A stretch of 64,000 nt of DNA from CAZVLQ01 sp964628185 (GCA_964628185.1 CAZVLQ010000005.1:35110-99109), one strand, 5' to 3'; shown: positions 50,303 to 58,518, numbered from the stretch's first letter. A program made the numbers and translations. Notes: a model not told the origin generated them from the letters alone.

Positions 50303-51325
50303 CTAGTTCTTTGCCCTGTCTACGATTTTCGACTGGCCGATCCAGCCCATCATCGAGCGAAGCTGCTCGCCCACGCGCTCGATTTCATGCTCGGCGGCCA
50401 GACGGCGCCTGGCATTCATCGAAATCTTGCCGGAATTGCACTCTTCCACGAACTCGCGCGCAAATTCGCCCGACTGGATTTCCTTCAGTATTCGCTTCAT
50501 TTCGGCCTTGGTTGTCTCGTTCACCACGCGAGGACCGCGGGTCAGATCACCATATTCGGCGGTGTTGGAGATGGAATAACGCATGTTGGCGATTCCACCT
50601 TCGTAGATCAGGTCCACGATCAGCTTTACCTCGTGCAGGCATTCGAAATAAGCCATTTCAGGCGGATAACCCGCCTCCGTCAGGGTTTCAAAGCCGGCCG
50701 TAATCAGGGCGGTCAGGCCGCCACAAAGCACGGCCTGTTCACCGAACAGATCGGTTTCACACTCATCGCGGAATGTGGTTTCGATGATGCCGGCGCGACC
50801 GGCGCCGATTCCTACGGCATAGGAAAGTGCCAGCGCTCTGGCCTGGCCTGAGGCATCCTGGTCCACGGCGATCAGGCTGGGCACGCCGCCGCCTTCGGTG
50901 AAGGTGTGGCGCACCAGATGGCCCGGGCCCTTGGGTGCGATCATGATGACGTCCAGATCGCCGCGCGGGAAAATGGTCTGGAAATGAATGTTGAAACCAT
51001 GGGCGAAAGCCAGCGTCGCCCCCTTTTTGATGTTGGGTTCGATGGACCGGCAATAAACCTGCGCCTGATTTTCGTCCGGCAGCAACACCATCACCACGTC
51101 AGCACCCTTTACGGCCTCGGGAATTTCGGCCACCTTCAGTCCCGCGGCTTCCGCCTTGGTCCGGGAAGCGGAACCCTTGCGCAGACCCACGGTGACACCC
51201 ACACCGGAATCCTTGAGGTTCTGGGCGTGGGCATGACCCTGAGAACCATAGCCGAGAATTGCCACTTTTTTGCCCTGAATGATTGAAAGATCGGCATCGT
51301 TGTCATAATAAACCGTCATTGCCAT
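50303..51325 (-). CDS. ilvC: Ketol-acid reductoisomerase (class I)
   Basis: Isomerises and reduces acetolactate to dihydroxyisovalerate. The 340-residue class I enzyme has the Rossmann motif VAILGYGSQGHAHAQNLKDSG, with the NADP-phosphate loop LRKGS-SRTKAE. VVMVLLPDENQ and AFAHGFNIHF follow, and the metal/catalytic region includes GPGHLVRHTFTEGGG, DECETDLFGEQAVLCGG and ECLHEVKLIVDLIYEGGI. AGGAGA lies seven bases before the ATG. The TAG stop is followed by CCCGGATATT, resembling an end of the 244-bp element. It is separated by ~11 kb from ilvI-ilvH, although in many beta/zeta genomes the three are adjacent. Confidence 0.97.
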   Translation of the reverse strand: MAMTVYYDNDADLSIIQGKKVAILGYGSQGHAHAQNLKDSGVGVTVGLRKGSASRTKAEAAGLKVAEIPEAVKGADVVMVLLPDENQAQVYCRSIEPNIKKGATLAFAHGFNIHFQTIFPRGDLDVIMIAPKGPGHLVRHTFTEGGGVPSLIAVDQDASGQARALALSYAVGIGAGRAGIIETTFRDECETDLFGEQAVLCGGLTALITAGFETLTEAGYPPEMAYFECLHEVKLIVDLIYEGGIANMRYSISNTAEYGDLTRGPRVVNETTKAEMKRILKEIQSGEFAREFVEECNSGKISMNARRRLAAEHEIERVGEQLRSMMGWIGQSKIVDRAKN

Positions 51326-51380
51326 GCTTTGCTCTCCTGTATCGTCTGAATTTAACCTGCATTATTCATAAATGCTGCCG

Positions 51381-51407
51381 CCTGTCTGCGTGCATCGCAC
51401 AGGCAGG
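51381..51407. repeat. 27-bp imperfect inverted repeat, copy 3
   Basis: Reads CCTGTCTGCGTGC, AT, CGCACAGGCAGG on the plus strand, differing from copy 1 (10317, reversed) only in one central base. It lies in the 115-bp gap between the ilvC start and the tRNA-Ile gene, both on the minus strand, so it could end tRNA transcription or process its 3' end. Confidence 0.65.
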
Positions 51408-51440
51408 CGCCCTTGCTGTTTTTTCGCGCTAACGGAAACA

Positions 51441-51517
51441 TGGTGGGCCCACCAGGACTCGAACCTGGAACCAACCGGTTATGAGCCGGTAGCGCTAACC
51501 AATTGCGCCATGGGCCC
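51441..51517 (-). tRNA. tRNA-Ile (anticodon CAT, lysidine-modified type)
   Basis: 77 nt including encoded CCA. The acceptor stem GGGCCCA pairs with TGGGCCC, followed by ACCA. The D-arm contains GGCGCAATTGGTTAGCGC. The anticodon arm has CTCATAA between ACCGG and CCGGT, giving anticodon CAT. The T-arm is CCAGGTTCGAGTCCTGG. The anticodon-stem and body pattern resembles E. coli tRNA-Ile2 rather than initiator or elongator Met, so the wobble C is expected to be converted to lysidine by TilS. Confidence 0.85.
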
Positions 51518-51668
51518 GTACTCTGCGCCCGGCAGGCTAATGCGCCATCCTGTGAAGAGCAATTGCGCGCCGGGGCTGCACTTGCAGTTGCAGTACTTCT
51601 GCCTATGATGCGTTGCCTTTACCGGCGCAGTGGAAAAGGGGGCGGTTTGGCAAACGGGCTGGCAGGCT

Positions 51669-51742
51669 GCGGGTGTAGTTCAATGGCAGAACATCAGCTT
51701 CCCAAGCTGAGTACGAGGGTTCGATTCCCTTCACCCGCTCCA
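51669..51742 (+). tRNA. tRNA-Gly (anticodon CCC)
   Basis: 74 nt including encoded CCA. The acceptor stem GCGGGTG pairs with CACCCGC, then T and CCA. The D-arm contains AGTTCAATGGCAGAAC. The anticodon loop is TTCCCAA between CAGC and GCTG, giving anticodon CCC. The T-arm is GAGGGTTCGATTCCCTT. It is on the strand opposite to the tRNA-Ile; the 151 bp between them hold nothing I recognise. The zapD start follows 14 bp later. Confidence 0.92.
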
Positions 51743-51756
51743 TTTTACAGGTGAAT

Positions 51757-52530
51757 ATGAGCGATCTGATCAGATTTTCTTTTCCCTTAAGCCCCCGCAT
51801 GCAGACTTTTCTGCAATTGCGTGACGGCTTGTGCTGTCTTGCCGAAGCGGATCGTTCCGGGAATGCCTATCAATGGTTGCAGGCCTGTGCCGATGTGCGT
51901 ATTTCATTATCCGGAGAACAGGGGCGCAGGCCGGCCCTGCCGGAAGTGACGGGGCTGCTTGCCGATATGCAGAACCATCTGGGAGACCTGGCAAAAGAAC
52001 ACCCGCAGTTCAGTGGCAGGATTCTGACATCCTGCGAAACGCTCGCGCGTCATGAGCAGTCTTTGCGCGAAGGCATGGATGAAGTCCAGCGCATACTGGC
52101 CTCGGATGCGTTGATTGAAGCCTGGCTGAACGCACTGAAAAAACATGACTGGCTCGGCCACCGGCGCGGCCTGCCGCAGATGCTCCCCGTTTTCTGGGAA
52201 AACCGTGATAGACGACAGTACATGCATGATCATCTGCGGGACCTGTTCGGCGCGGTAATGTATCTCTATGGCCTGTTGCACGATTACGTCGCCTGGGAGA
52301 AGCGTCTTGCCACGGAAGGGTCGGATCAGATCATGCCGGATCGCAGCAAGCGTTTCGGCCTGATCATTGTCGGCATGACGCCTGAGCAGGCCGGCGCGGG
52401 AATCATCCCGGACATTTCCGGCAACCGTCTGGCCATTCGTCTGCGTTTTCAGTCGTGGCTGCCGGGCCAGCCGGCGGTTTCGGTGCAGGAGGATGTGCCT
52501 TACTGCGCCATGCTGGTTCCCATCGCCTGA
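51757..52530 (+). CDS. zapD: Cell division protein ZapD
   Basis: Cytoplasmic FtsZ-associated protein that cross-links FtsZ filaments. The 257-residue protein matches ZapD (YacF): FSFPLSPRMQTFLQLRDGL near the N-terminus (PLxERxRxxLRLE-like helix), LPEVTGLLADMQNHLGDL in the helical middle, and a C-terminal beta domain with GISLPAG-like NRLAIRLRFQSW. Several usually conserved charged positions in the first helix differ (RMQTFLQL). Start is ATG 51757 with AGGTG five bases upstream; GTG 51751 is in frame. It begins just 14 bp after tRNA-Gly, so it may be transcribed with it. It overlaps the start of the maf-like gene. Confidence 0.82.
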   Translation: MSDLIRFSFPLSPRMQTFLQLRDGLCCLAEADRSGNAYQWLQACADVRISLSGEQGRRPALPEVTGLLADMQNHLGDLAKEHPQFSGRILTSCETLARHEQSLREGMDEVQRILASDALIEAWLNALKKHDWLGHRRGLPQMLPVFWENRDRRQYMHDHLRDLFGAVMYLYGLLHDYVAWEKRLATEGSDQIMPDRSKRFGLIIVGMTPEQAGAGIIPDISGNRLAIRLRFQSWLPGQPAVSVQEDVPYCAMLVPIA

Positions 52531-53111
52531 TCATCCTGGCCTCCACATCCGTCTATCGCCGCGCATTGCTTGAGCGGTTGCGGATTCCGTTTGAGGTGTG
52601 CAGACCTCCCTTTGATGAAGCCGTACCGGCCGCTATGCCGCCGGAAGAACTGGTGCGGTACAACACGCTGGGCAAGGCAAGGAGCGTCGCCATGCTGCAT
52701 CCTGGCGTCACCGTTATCGCATCCGACCAGATTGCCGTGTGCGGGGGTGCAGTGCTGGGTAAACCGGGCAGCCATGCGGCGGCCTGCCGTCAGCTTCAGC
52801 AACTCTCGGGGCAATGCGTGGATTTTCTGACCGGCGTGGCCTGTTTGCATGGCGAGACGGAGCATTACAGGCTCGTGCCCTTCCGCGTTCATTTTCGGCA
52901 TTTGAATGCCGGTGATATTGAAACCTACGTTTGCCTGGACGAGCCCTGGGACTGCGCCGGAAGCTTCAAATCGGAAGGGCTGGGTATCTGCCTGTTTGAA
53001 CGCATGGAAGGTGATGACCCCACCGCCCTGACAGGCCTGCCGCTGATCACCCTCTCCGGCTGGCTGAAACCGCTGGAATTCGGCAAAAGGGTTACGCGGA
53101 CGTCGCCCTGA
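52455..53111 (+). CDS. Maf/YceF-type nucleoside triphosphate pyrophosphatase
   Basis: Maf-like pyrophosphatase (YceF branch, which hydrolyses 7-methyl-GTP) that removes modified nucleotides. Landmarks are LIILASTSVYRRALLERL, PPFDEAVPAAMPPEELVR, VIASDQIAVCGGAVLGKPG (catalytic Asp), FLTGVACL, and CAGSFKSEGLGICLFERMEG with DDPTALTGLPLI. The natural start would be two or three codons before LIILAS, yet no ATG, GTG or TTG is there. The first conventional codon is ATG 52455, adding ~24 residues inside zapD, while CTG 52527 would give the expected 195 residues. Which start is used is open. Confidence 0.85.
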   Translation: MAAGPAGGFGAGGCALLRHAGSHRLIILASTSVYRRALLERLRIPFEVCRPPFDEAVPAAMPPEELVRYNTLGKARSVAMLHPGVTVIASDQIAVCGGAVLGKPGSHAAACRQLQQLSGQCVDFLTGVACLHGETEHYRLVPFRVHFRHLNAGDIETYVCLDEPWDCAGSFKSEGLGICLFERMEGDDPTALTGLPLITLSGWLKPLEFGKRVTRTSP

Positions 53112-53192
53112 CTGACAATCAGGACAGGAATGACCGGGAAAATGCTGAACGGTCCGGTTTCGAAAGGCCTGCCGTGGTATTTTTGATGTTAA

Positions 53193-53436
53193 CCCGGATA
53201 TTGCATGAAGGCGGACATCTGGTGGACAGGATATTACATTATATCAACAGATTACACGGATCCACGCCACTTTATCCGTGGTTACGCTTTGTCCTATCCG
53301 GTTTCAGACCCGATCAGGCCTGGCATCCTGGCCGCTCGGCCTCAAACCATAGCTACGGCTATGCTTTGTCGCCCGATCAACCAGCCTGCCAGGCCTGCTC
53401 AAGCCTGAATTCCGAATCCTTCATGCAATATACGGG
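53193..53436 (+). mobile_element. MITE-like 244-bp element, copy C
   Basis: Left end CCCGGATATTGCATGAAGG and right end complementary to CCCGTATATTGCATGAAGG, framed by TTAA on the left and CTAA on the right. The right ~150 bp match copy A with about one difference. The same frame is open as in copy A. It fills most of the 350-bp gap between maf and nth; the remaining ~80 bp on the left show nothing recognisable. The right edge is 25 bp from the nth stop. Confidence 0.85.
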
Positions 53437-53461
53437 CTAAACATCCGTGACCTGACGAGGG

Positions 53462-54094
53462 TCAGCCCTGTTTTTCCGGCCACCGGCATTCATCAAAGAT
53501 CGGACACACCGGGCATTTGGGCCTGCGCGCCGTACAGACATAGCGGCCGTGCAGCACCAGCCAGTGGTGGGCATGCTGCATATATTCCTTCGGGATAGCC
53601 TGTATCAGCCCTTTTTCCACCTCCAGCGGCGTCTTTCCCGGCGCCAGGCCGGTGCGGTTGGCGACGCGAAAGATATGCGTGTCCACGGCGATGGTGGGCT
53701 GGCCGAACACCACGTTGAGCACCACATTGGCCGTTTTTCGGCCCACGCCGGGCAATCTTTCCAGCGCTTCACGGGAATCCGGCACCCGGCCTGCGTGTTC
53801 ACGCACCAGTATCTCACAGGCCCTGATGATGTTTTTCGCCTTGCTGTTGTACAGGCCGATGGATGCGATGTACTGCTTCAGTCCAGCCTCGCCCAGGGCA
53901 AGCATTTTCCCCGGCGAATCGGCTGCCCTGAACAATGTTTCCGTGGCCCTGTTTACCCCTGCATCCGTGGCCTGTGCCGAGAGGATAACGGCGACCAGCA
54001 GTTCAAACGGATTGCTGTAATTGAGTTCGGTGGCGGGTGCCGGATTGGCCGTCCGCAGATGCTCGAACATGCGCTTTACCGCCGCTTCGGGCAT
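53462..54094 (-). CDS. nth: Endonuclease III
   Basis: DNA glycosylase/AP lyase that removes oxidised pyrimidines. The 210-residue protein has ILSAQATDAGVNRATETLF. The helix-hairpin-helix with the catalytic Lys is LPGVGRKTANVVLNVVFG, and the catalytic Asp is in AVDTHIFRVANRTGLAPG. The C-terminal [4Fe-4S] cysteine set is seen as CTARRPKCPVCPIFDEC. All catalytic residues are present. It lies 5 bp after the PilP-like gene on the same strand, probably one transcript. Confidence 0.96.
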   Translation of the reverse strand: MPEAAVKRMFEHLRTANPAPATELNYSNPFELLVAVILSAQATDAGVNRATETLFRAADSPGKMLALGEAGLKQYIASIGLYNSKAKNIIRACEILVREHAGRVPDSREALERLPGVGRKTANVVLNVVFGQPTIAVDTHIFRVANRTGLAPGKTPLEVEKGLIQAIPKEYMQHAHHWLVLHGRYVCTARRPKCPVCPIFDECRWPEKQG

Positions 54095-54099
54095 TAAGG

Positions 54100-54630
54100 T
54101 TATTGATTCACTTCCTTGAGTGTCAGGGCGACATTCCGGTTCTCAAGATCACCGGCCGGGTTGAATACCTGCTCAACCAGCAGAACACTGTCATCCGTTA
54201 TTTTTTTTATGTGGCCGTTGTTCTTGCCCATGTAATTACCCTGACGGACGATATAGCCCTTGCCGGCCGCATCTTCCACCATGGCCACGTGTTTTCCCCC
54301 CATGCGCATGATGGCAACGAGCTTGAGCGTGGAAAGATCAAAATCTTCCAGTATCTCATGTCTGTGACGTGATAGCTGCGCCCGCTGCTTAGCCAGGGCC
54401 CGCTGGCCGCGCCTGGCCGCGGCGCCCAGATAGGAGGCAAAGGGATCGCGCAGGTGCTCAATATCCACGTCGGGCCCCTTGACGATATGACGCATGGCAT
54501 CAGGCACGACATCATGCTTTTTCGCGGCGGATTGTTCCGGCGCACCGGCACAGGCATGGGTTCCCCCCGATACCAGCGTGGCGCCAACCAGCAGCGCCAG
54601 TATTATATTTTTTAACCCGCCATCAATCAT
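54100..54630 (-). CDS. PilP-like type IV pilus assembly protein
   Basis: A 176-residue exported protein. An N-terminal hydrophobic segment (about 7-25, with a Cys at 27 but no clean lipobox) is followed by a linker containing LRDPFASYLG. A C-terminal beta domain has LEDFDLSTLKLVAIMRMGGK, VAMVEDAAGKGYIVRQGNYM and GKNNGHIKKITDDSVLLVEQ, ending with NRNVALTLKE. This order (RDPF, then L-x-L-x-G-x-M, A-x-V-x-D, G-x-x-Y-x-V-x-x-G, G-x-N-x-G) is that of PilP, which links inner-membrane PilNO to the secretin PilQ. It is isolated from any pilMNOQ cluster here. Confidence 0.7.
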   Translation of the reverse strand: MIDGGLKNIILALLVGATLVSGGTHACAGAPEQSAAKKHDVVPDAMRHIVKGPDVDIEHLRDPFASYLGAAARRGQRALAKQRAQLSRHRHEILEDFDLSTLKLVAIMRMGGKHVAMVEDAAGKGYIVRQGNYMGKNNGHIKKITDDSVLLVEQVFNPAGDLENRNVALTLKEVNQ

Positions 54631-54684
54631 TACGCGAAAAGATTAGCATAAGCGGTTGAAATAGGAAGTCCGACAGACTCCTGG

Positions 54685-54928
54685 CCCGTATATTGCATGA
54701 AGGATTCGGAATTCAGGCTTGAGCAGGCCTGGCAGGCTGGTTGATCGGGCGACAAAGCATAGCCGTAGCTATGGTTTGAGGCCGAGCGGCCAGGATGCCA
54801 GGCCTGATCGGGTCTGAAACCGGATAGGACAAGGTGTAACCACGGATAAGGTGGCCTGGTTCCGTGTAAGCCATTGATATGATGTAGTATCCTGTCCATC
54901 AGATGTCCGCCTTCATGCAATATGCGGG
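54685..54928 (-). mobile_element. MITE-like 244-bp element, copy D (reversed)
   Basis: Reverse orientation relative to copies A-C. The ends are CCCGTATATTGCATGAAGG (plus-strand left) and the complement of CCCGCATATTGCATGAAGG, framed by CTGG and CTAG. It keeps the invariant part with the CATAGC/GCTATG hairpin, and one frame is open across it on the minus strand. It occupies most of the 333-bp gap between the divergent pilP-like gene and hyuA, ~55 bp from one start and 36 bp from the other, so it must contain or displace their promoters. Confidence 0.85.
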
Positions 54929-54963
54929 CTAGTATCTCAGCTGGTGGGCTGTATATTTTGCGC

Positions 54964-56928
54964 ATGCTGCTTGGCGTGGATACCGGAGGAACCTTTACGG
55001 ACTTTGTCGTCCTTGATGGTGAAAGCATGCGTTTTCACAAGGAACTCTCCACGCCGCATGATCCCTGTGAATCCATACTGCGTGGCTTGCACGCCCTTGA
55101 TCTCACCCCCGCGCAGCTGCACCTGGTGCATGGCTCCACCGTGGCCACCAATGCCATTCTGGAGCGCAAGGGGGTGAAGACCCTGTTTGTCACCAATCGC
55201 GGGCTGGAGGATATGCTCCTCATCGGCAGACAGACGCGGGATCAGCTTTACGCGCTTTGCCCGCCGGTGCCGCAAAAACGGATCAATCCCGAAGACTGTT
55301 TCGGCCTGAGCGGCCGGGTGGATGCCGGCGGCCACCTTGTGGAGGCCATCGAACCCGCGGACCTGAAGCGACTGGCCAAAAAGGCGAAGGGTTATGCATC
55401 GGTTGCCGTGTGCACGCTGTTTTCCTTTCTTAATCCGGAGCAGGAAACGGCTGCCGCCGGTGTTCTGCCCGAACACGTGTTTATCGCCCGGTCGCATGAG
55501 GTGCTGAATGAATACCGTGAATATGAACGCGCCGCCGCCACATTTCTCAATGCCTATGTGGGGCCGCTGGTGCAACGTTATCTGATGCGCCTGGCCAGGG
55601 TGATTTCTTCCGGGCATCTGTATGTCATGCATTCAGCCGGCGGAGTTATGGACACCGCCGAAGCGGGCAGAAACGCCGTCCGGATGGTGCTTTCCGGTCC
55701 GGCCGGGGGCCTCGTGGCTGCCAGGCGCGCCGGCGAACAGCTCTCCCTGCAAAGGCTGATCACCTTCGATATGGGTGGCACCAGCACGGATGTGTCGCTG
55801 TTGACCGGAGGCGCTTTCCATATCACGACCGAGGCTCATATCGGCAATTTTCCGGTGGCGGTTCCGATGCTGGATATTCATACGATCGGCGCCGGCGGCG
55901 GCTCCATTGCCTGGCGCGATGCGGCGGGACTGTTGCAGGTGGGTCCGGAATCCGCCGGGGCCGATCCCGGACCCGCCTGCTACGGCCTGGGCGGAACGCT
56001 TCCTACCGTCACCGATGCCAATGTCGTACTCGGGCGCATACCCGCAACGGCGCAACTGGCCGGAAGCATGCCGATTGATGCAGAAAGATCCCGGCGGACG
56101 CTGGCCGGGCTGGGAAAAACGTTCGGCATGGACGCCATGCGGATGGCCCGGGGGATTGTGCGCGTAGCGGAGGAAAATATGGCCGGCGCGTTGCGGATTG
56201 TATCCGTACAGCGCGGCCATGATCCCGGAAAATTTTACCTGGTCTGTTTCGGCGGTGCGGGCGGATTGCATGCCTGCGCGCTGGCCGAAGCGCTGGAAAT
56301 TCCCGGGATTATCCTGCCCGTGGCCAGCGGCGCATTTTCCGCTCTGGGCATGCTCGCGGGCCGACGCCAGTGCGATCTTTCGCAGAGCCGCAGGCTGGAC
56401 GTGCGTGGCGGGAAAATGCCCGCTGAAGCCGGCCGTATCTTCACCCGGCTTGAAACGCAGGCAAAGCAGCGCATGCCCGATACGAAACTGACATTCAACC
56501 GCTTCGCGGATATGCGTTATCAGGGGCAGGGCTTTCACCTGACCATTTCCTGCGCCGGCAATATCGGAGAACTGGAGGAACGCTTTGTCCGCGCCCACGC
56601 ACAGGCCTACGGGCACACGCTGGACCGACCCGTCGAGATCATGACGCTGCGCGTAAGCGCCGTTGCGGAGAGCAGACCGTTGTATATGCCGGAATTGCCG
56701 CCGGCCACCTCGCCCCCCGTCTGTTCGGGACATTCAGAGGTGTGCGATGCGGGCCGCACGCCGCATTATCGTCGTGAAGGCCTGTGCCCGGGGCATCATG
56801 TTGACGGGCCCGCCCTGGTGCTGGAAGACACGGCCACGTTGTGGCTGCCGGCGCCATGGGGGCTTGACGTATCGCCACATGGGCACCTGGTTCTTACGCC
56901 CGGGCGGAGGAAGCATGAACGCCGTTGA
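54964..56928 (+). CDS. hyuA: Hydantoinase/oxoprolinase subunit A family protein
   Basis: Subunit A of the ATP-dependent hydantoinase/5-oxoprolinase family, actin-like ATPase fold. ATG 54964 gives 654 residues. Landmarks are GVDTGGTFTDFVVLDG (phosphate-1), LVHGSTVATNAILERKG, RGLEDMLLIGRQTR, HSAGGVMDTAEAGRNAVRMV, LSGPAGGLVAARR, TFDMGGTSTDVSLLTGG (phosphate-2), HTIGAGGGSIAWRDAAG, and VCFGGAGGLHACALAEAL. The Shine-Dalgarno is weak, and repeat copy D ends 36 bp upstream. It overlaps hyuB by 14 bp. Substrate is not predictable: 5-oxoproline, N-methylhydantoin and acetone/acetophenone carboxylases share this fold. Confidence 0.9.
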   Translation: MLLGVDTGGTFTDFVVLDGESMRFHKELSTPHDPCESILRGLHALDLTPAQLHLVHGSTVATNAILERKGVKTLFVTNRGLEDMLLIGRQTRDQLYALCPPVPQKRINPEDCFGLSGRVDAGGHLVEAIEPADLKRLAKKAKGYASVAVCTLFSFLNPEQETAAAGVLPEHVFIARSHEVLNEYREYERAAATFLNAYVGPLVQRYLMRLARVISSGHLYVMHSAGGVMDTAEAGRNAVRMVLSGPAGGLVAARRAGEQLSLQRLITFDMGGTSTDVSLLTGGAFHITTEAHIGNFPVAVPMLDIHTIGAGGGSIAWRDAAGLLQVGPESAGADPGPACYGLGGTLPTVTDANVVLGRIPATAQLAGSMPIDAERSRRTLAGLGKTFGMDAMRMARGIVRVAEENMAGALRIVSVQRGHDPGKFYLVCFGGAGGLHACALAEALEIPGIILPVASGAFSALGMLAGRRQCDLSQSRRLDVRGGKMPAEAGRIFTRLETQAKQRMPDTKLTFNRFADMRYQGQGFHLTISCAGNIGELEERFVRAHAQAYGHTLDRPVEIMTLRVSAVAESRPLYMPELPPATSPPVCSGHSEVCDAGRTPHYRREGLCPGHHVDGPALVLEDTATLWLPAPWGLDVSPHGHLVLTPGRRKHERR

Positions 56929-58459
56929 ACTCAGCCTGTATGCGCACCGGCTGGCCGCCATGTGTGAGGAAATGGGGGCGGTGCTGAAGCGCAGCGCGCT
57001 GTCTCCAAACATCAAGGACCGCGAGGATTTTTCCTGCGCGCTGTTTGATGCGCGCGGCGAACTGGTCGCGCAGGCGGCGCACATTCCCGTGCATCTGGGC
57101 TCCATGGCCTGGTGTATGCGCGGCATCGTTGAGAAAAGTGAATGGAAAAAGGGCGATGTCGTGGTCTTCAACGATCCCTTCCTCGGAGGCACCCATCTGC
57201 CGGATATTACCGTGGTCATGCCCGTCTTTACGCACGGCAAACGGATTGGCTTCTGTGCATCGCGGGCGCACCACGCCGATGTGGGCGGCGTATCGCCCGG
57301 CTCGATGGGTATTCATACGACGCTTGCGGATGAAGGCGTGGTGCTCAGCCCGGGCCACTGGTTCAGACAGGGGCGGGAAGAGCCGGACTTCCTGCGCGAC
57401 TTTCTTGCCCGGGTGCGCAATCCTGAGGAGCGGCTGGGCGATCTTGCGGCGCAGCGCGCAGCCTGTGACGTGGGGGCTGCTCGCCTCATTGCATTGTGCA
57501 CGGACACGGATGTGCCCGCCGGCATGGACCGGTTGCTTGCCGTCTCCGCGGCTTACGGAAAGAAAGCCGTCGCGGACATCCCCGACGGCCGCTATCGTTT
57601 TGAAGATGTCCTGGAGGACGACGGTCTGGGTCACGGCCCCATTCCCGTGTGCGCCACGGTGACCATTACGGGTGAGGCGGCAGCGGTGGATTTTACCGGC
57701 ACCGCCGCTCAGTGTCCGGGGCCGGTGAACTGCCCCATGTCCGTCACCGCCGCGGCCGTATTTTATGTTTTTCGCTGCCTGATGCCGGCAGGAACCCCGC
57801 AAACCGCCGCCATTTTCCGTCCGATCCGGCTTGTGGCGCCGGTGGGCTGCCTGGTCAATGCCAGGCCCGGTGCGGCGGTGGCTGCCGGTAATGTGGAAAC
57901 CAGTCAGCGTATCGTGGACGTGGTGCTGGGGGCACTGGCGCAGGCCTGTCCGCAAAAAATTCCGGCGGCGGCGCAGGGAACAATGAACAACGTGATCTTT
58001 GGCGGCAGGAACGATCATGGCGGGCGCTGGGTGTATTATGAGACCCTGGCCGGCGGCATGGGCGCCCATGCCCGCGGCAACGGGCCAGACGCCGTGCAAT
58101 GCCATATGACCAATACGAAAAATACCTCGATCGAGGTGCTGGAAATGCATTATCCCCTGCGTATCGTCGAATACTCGATCAGGCACGGCTCCGGCGGCGC
58201 GGGTGCATTTAATGGCGGTGATGGCGTGGTGCGCGAATGGGAGGCCCTGTCCGATTGCGAGCTGTCATTGCTCACGGAACGCCGGACTACGCCTCCCTAT
58301 GGGCTGTGTGGCGGCATGCCGGGGAAAACGGGAGTGAATTACCTCCATGCCGACGGCCGGTGGCGGGTGTTGCCGGCCAAATGTTCGCGCCGGCTGAAGC
58401 AGGGAGACCGGCTGCGCATTGAAACCCCCGGCGGCGGCGGTTACGGGCCACGGAGATAG
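56915..58459 (+). CDS. hyuB: Hydantoinase B/oxoprolinase subunit B family protein
   Basis: Subunit B of the same two-subunit enzyme. From ATG 56915, preceded by GGAGG, it has 514 residues. Family landmarks are AMCEEMGAVLKRSALSPNIK, DREDFSCALFDARGELVAQA, AHIPVHLGSMAWCM, VVFNDPFLGGTHLPDITVV, SRAHHADVGGVSPGSM, TGTAAQCPGPVNCP, ANVETSQRIVD-like GNVETSQRIVDVVLGAL, and ending ETPGGGGYG. The His and Asp metal-ligand candidates are retained. It overlaps hyuA by 14 bp; tsaD follows 59 bp later. Confidence 0.92.
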   Translation: MNAVELSLYAHRLAAMCEEMGAVLKRSALSPNIKDREDFSCALFDARGELVAQAAHIPVHLGSMAWCMRGIVEKSEWKKGDVVVFNDPFLGGTHLPDITVVMPVFTHGKRIGFCASRAHHADVGGVSPGSMGIHTTLADEGVVLSPGHWFRQGREEPDFLRDFLARVRNPEERLGDLAAQRAACDVGAARLIALCTDTDVPAGMDRLLAVSAAYGKKAVADIPDGRYRFEDVLEDDGLGHGPIPVCATVTITGEAAAVDFTGTAAQCPGPVNCPMSVTAAAVFYVFRCLMPAGTPQTAAIFRPIRLVAPVGCLVNARPGAAVAAGNVETSQRIVDVVLGALAQACPQKIPAAAQGTMNNVIFGGRNDHGGRWVYYETLAGGMGAHARGNGPDAVQCHMTNTKNTSIEVLEMHYPLRIVEYSIRHGSGGAGAFNGGDGVVREWEALSDCELSLLTERRTTPPYGLCGGMPGKTGVNYLHADGRWRVLPAKCSRRLKQGDRLRIETPGGGGYGPRR

Positions 58460-58518
58460 AGCAATGGGAAAGTGTTTTTGCATTTTACATCAAATTCCAG
58501 GAGTAACAGGCTGGTACC

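Noticed and set aside
53174..53440. Open frames inside element copies A, C and D as ordinary protein genes
   Set aside because: They coincide exactly with the repeat borders, lack Shine-Dalgarno sites and resemble no family; kept only as a finding about the element.
56894..58186. A 430-codon minus-strand frame opposite hyuB (and similar ones opposite hyuA, recQ and the GT39-like gene)
   Set aside because: Low-complexity His/Arg/Gly-rich translation typical of antisense shadows; the plus-strand hyuB is unmistakable.
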